Shown in pieces: positions 13,065 through 14,639 of a stretch of 14,639 nucleotides of DNA. Origin of the DNA: SMTZ1-83 sp048884925 (lineage in GTDB: Archaea > Asgardarchaeota > Thorarchaeia > Thorarchaeales > Thorarchaeaceae); the NCBI GenBank assembly GCA_048884925.1, contig JBHLQK010000056.1:1-14639 (forward strand), given 5' to 3'. Position 1 is the stretch's first letter. Every line of letters starts with the position of its first letter. The notes under the pieces were generated by a model. It saw only the letters and a program-made list of their open reading frames with translations, ran no database searches and was not told the DNA's origin. The translations under genes were made by a program, and so were the position numbers.

Positions 13065-14639
13065 GCTCTGGTACATCGCGGGTGTGGTCGCAGCCGAGAT
13101 TAGGCTAAATGCAGCGCTCACAGCAAATCCGGGGAGTTACGCACAGCTCACCGAGAGTAATGAAAAGCTAATCAAGACTCTCAAGAGGTCGGTGAAGTGG
13201 AGTGGAGTTTCATCAGCTATGATGATAGGTATGATCACCCTTCTTTCGCTCCTGCTTGCTGCATCGCCCTTCATAGCAGGAGACCCTCCCATTTTACTCG
13301 TCTTCTCATTCACCATGTTCATGGGCTTTGCTTTCGTCCTGCTTTTTGTCCTCAACCTGCAGAATACAACTGCATATTTCTCTTCCAAGTCTATTGAGTT
13401 GATTTCGACATTACCACTCCTTCCTGCTGAATTTGATGGTCTTTGCACCTTGGCGTTTTTGAGAATATTCTTCGCTCCGGTACTGGCTATTCTAGTCCTT
13501 TTTCCTGTTGGAACCCTCTTGCTGTTTGGCCCAATCATTGCATGCATTTCCTTCCTATCTTGTGTAATCACAGTGCTTTTTTCAATAGGAGTTCTTGTCA
13601 AATCCTCCAAGTGGTTTCACCACAAGATTACCAGTGCACCTCAGTCCAAGTGGGGGACTGCAATACGTATCATCACAAGTCTTGGGCTGATTGTCGGAAT
13701 TTTCGCAGCAATTGGAATGATGAGCTACATGCCCGCTCTCATCCTGTTTATCACTCAAGAGGTGGCTGGCATAAATTCTCCTCTATTCGCAGTTCTGGCA
13801 TGGATATTCCCATTCTCTTTCAGTCTCCTAGGCGCCAGTATTAGGTATGGGGCCAGCATTCCATTTCTCACTACAGCTTTTGCAGCAGTTGGAGTGATTG
13901 TTTATTCTCTAATTGCGTTATACTCATTCCGTTGGAGTGGCCGCGCTCTCCATGAGATCTCTTTTGGAGGCGCTCCGGTAGATGAAAAGCCCTCAGAAAG
14001 CATTGAGTTCAGGCCTACGGGTCCTCTCACCGGGATAATTAGAAAGGACATGCGGCTTGGTAGCAGAAGCATGAGTGCAATCATGATTTTCGCAATACCC
14101 CTTCTGATGGCAATTTTTGTGTACCCCTTTCTGACTATGTCTCCCGAGGGCGTTATCAGGAGCACGAACATCCTCATTGGCCTCGGATATGCACAGACGT
14201 TCTTGGGGTTCTCAGTCATTGGTCTCTTGTCTGTTGATGCTCAGGGTGCATCAGTGTTCGATGGCTTGCCACTTCGACCATTTTTGAATCTACAGGCGAA
14301 AGTCATCATCTTCCTTGTATGCGAGGTCTTGGCAATGTCGGTGATAGCTTTGCTTTTGGCAACTAATCCGATAATCGTGCCGCTACTGATCGTAATGCCT
14401 ATTTGCCAAATTCCATGCGGATATGCATTCGCAATGACAATTGGTGCGGTAATCTACCTGAGAAAGGGGGGAGGAAGTGTTGTGGCCTTAAACTTGGCTT
14501 CCGAACAGGGATTGGTCATCCTCTCAGTAGCTGTAGGTGCAGTCTTTGGCATATTGCCGTTGATTGGTTATGCCGTTGCCTTACTCTCCATGGGGCTTCA
14601 TCAGATTGGTCTTGGTGTGCAATTGGCCGTTTCCATCCT
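13051..14639 (+). CDS. ABC-2-type permease, 3' end outside window
   Basis: One frame runs without a stop from 13039 to the window end (over 1,590 bases) and reads as a polytopic membrane protein. There is a short cytoplasmic N-terminus (WYIAGVVAAEIRLNAALT), then about ten or more hydrophobic spans in two blocks. The blocks are separated by a polar stretch near 13970-14070 (GAPVDEKPSESIEFRPTG, then IIRKDMRLGSRS). The second block begins like the first, with a charged IRKD/AEIR segment before the spans, suggesting two related halves. It is the membrane partner of the ATPase just upstream. The start is uncertain: a CTG at 13051 follows GAGGGGGG at good spacing; a GTG at 13084 and an ATG at 13219 are alternatives. 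I chose the CTG because the segment after it reads as coding. Substrate unknown. Confidence 0.82.
   Translation, partial: MNLSKLWYIAGVVAAEIRLNAALTANPGSYAQLTESNEKLIKTLKRSVKWSGVSSAMMIGMITLLSLLLAASPFIAGDPPILLVFSFTMFMGFAFVLLFVLNLQNTTAYFSSKSIELISTLPLLPAEFDGLCTLAFLRIFFAPVLAILVLFPVGTLLLFGPIIACISFLSCVITVLFSIGVLVKSSKWFHHKITSAPQSKWGTAIRIITSLGLIVGIFAAIGMMSYMPALILFITQEVAGINSPLFAVLAWIFPFSFSLLGASIRYGASIPFLTTAFAAVGVIVYSLIALYSFRWSGRALHEISFGGAPVDEKPSESIEFRPTGPLTGIIRKDMRLGSRSMSAIMIFAIPLLMAIFVYPFLTMSPEGVIRSTNILIGLGYAQTFLGFSVIGLLSVDAQGASVFDGLPLRPFLNLQAKVIIFLVCEVLAMSVIALLLATNPIIVPLLIVMPICQIPCGYAFAMTIGAVIYLRKGGGSVVALNLASEQGLVILSVAVGAVFGILPLIGYAVALLSMGLHQIGLGVQLAVSI

Noticed and set aside
12819..13610. Minus-strand frames opposite the ABC genes
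   Set aside because: They lie across the ATPase and permease coding frames, have no recognisable domains, and look like antisense shadows.
1..14639. CRISPR arrays, insertion sequences, attachment sites
   Set aside because: No regularly spaced direct repeats, transposase motifs or flanking duplications were seen on reading the window.

Overview
This window is archaeal chromosomal DNA. It has an archaeal-type leucyl-tRNA synthetase, a transcription initiation factor B (TFB), TATA-type promoter elements, frequent TTG/GTG starts, and the archaeal/eukaryal (not bacterial) route to selenocysteine. Sec-decoding archaea are rare: Methanococcales, Methanopyrus and some Asgard lineages. The mid-range base composition and the gene mix lead me to favour an Asgard-like archaeon, but this is inference and needs a phylogeny.

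Region 1 (1-4956) is a compact selenocysteine locus. On the + strand lie the C-terminal two thirds of the Sec-specific elongation factor SelB (open at the window edge), SepSecS (Sep-tRNA to Sec-tRNA conversion; its start overlaps the end of selB), an unrecognised 214-residue protein, and a complete tRNA-Sec with UCA anticodon. Convergent on the - strand is PSTK, the kinase that makes the Sep-tRNA-Sec substrate, with a TFB gene upstream of it. All dedicated factors needed to make and deliver Sec-tRNA are therefore within about 4 kb, except selenophosphate synthetase (SelD), which is not in the window. The unknown protein between SepSecS and the tRNA is a candidate new Sec-related factor.

Region 2 (4957-5263) has no protein gene. 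It holds a TATA element, an inverted repeat, and a putative free-standing structured RNA: an AU-rich hairpin, then a three-way junction closed by an 11-bp GC-rich stem that ends in a T7 tract.

Region 3 (5264-8905) has a hypothetical protein (- strand), divergent from a membrane methyltransferase of the ICMT/NnrU/MddA type (+). Then come three - strand genes: a class I SAM methyltransferase, an aspartoacylase/succinylglutamate-desuccinylase-like protein that has lost the metal-binding and substrate-binding motifs, and a translationally coupled Cys-rich small protein.

Region 4 (8906-12099) is leuS followed directly by a barstar-family gene that appears to carry a -1 frameshift at a T4 run.

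Region 5 (12264-14639) encodes an ABC exporter: an ATPase and an overlapping multi-span permease that runs off the window.

Among the 13 genes whose stop is visible, I count five ending in TGA, including selB and pstK. UGA is thus an ordinary stop here, and Sec insertion must depend on local signals. I found no convincing selenoprotein or SECIS element in the window.
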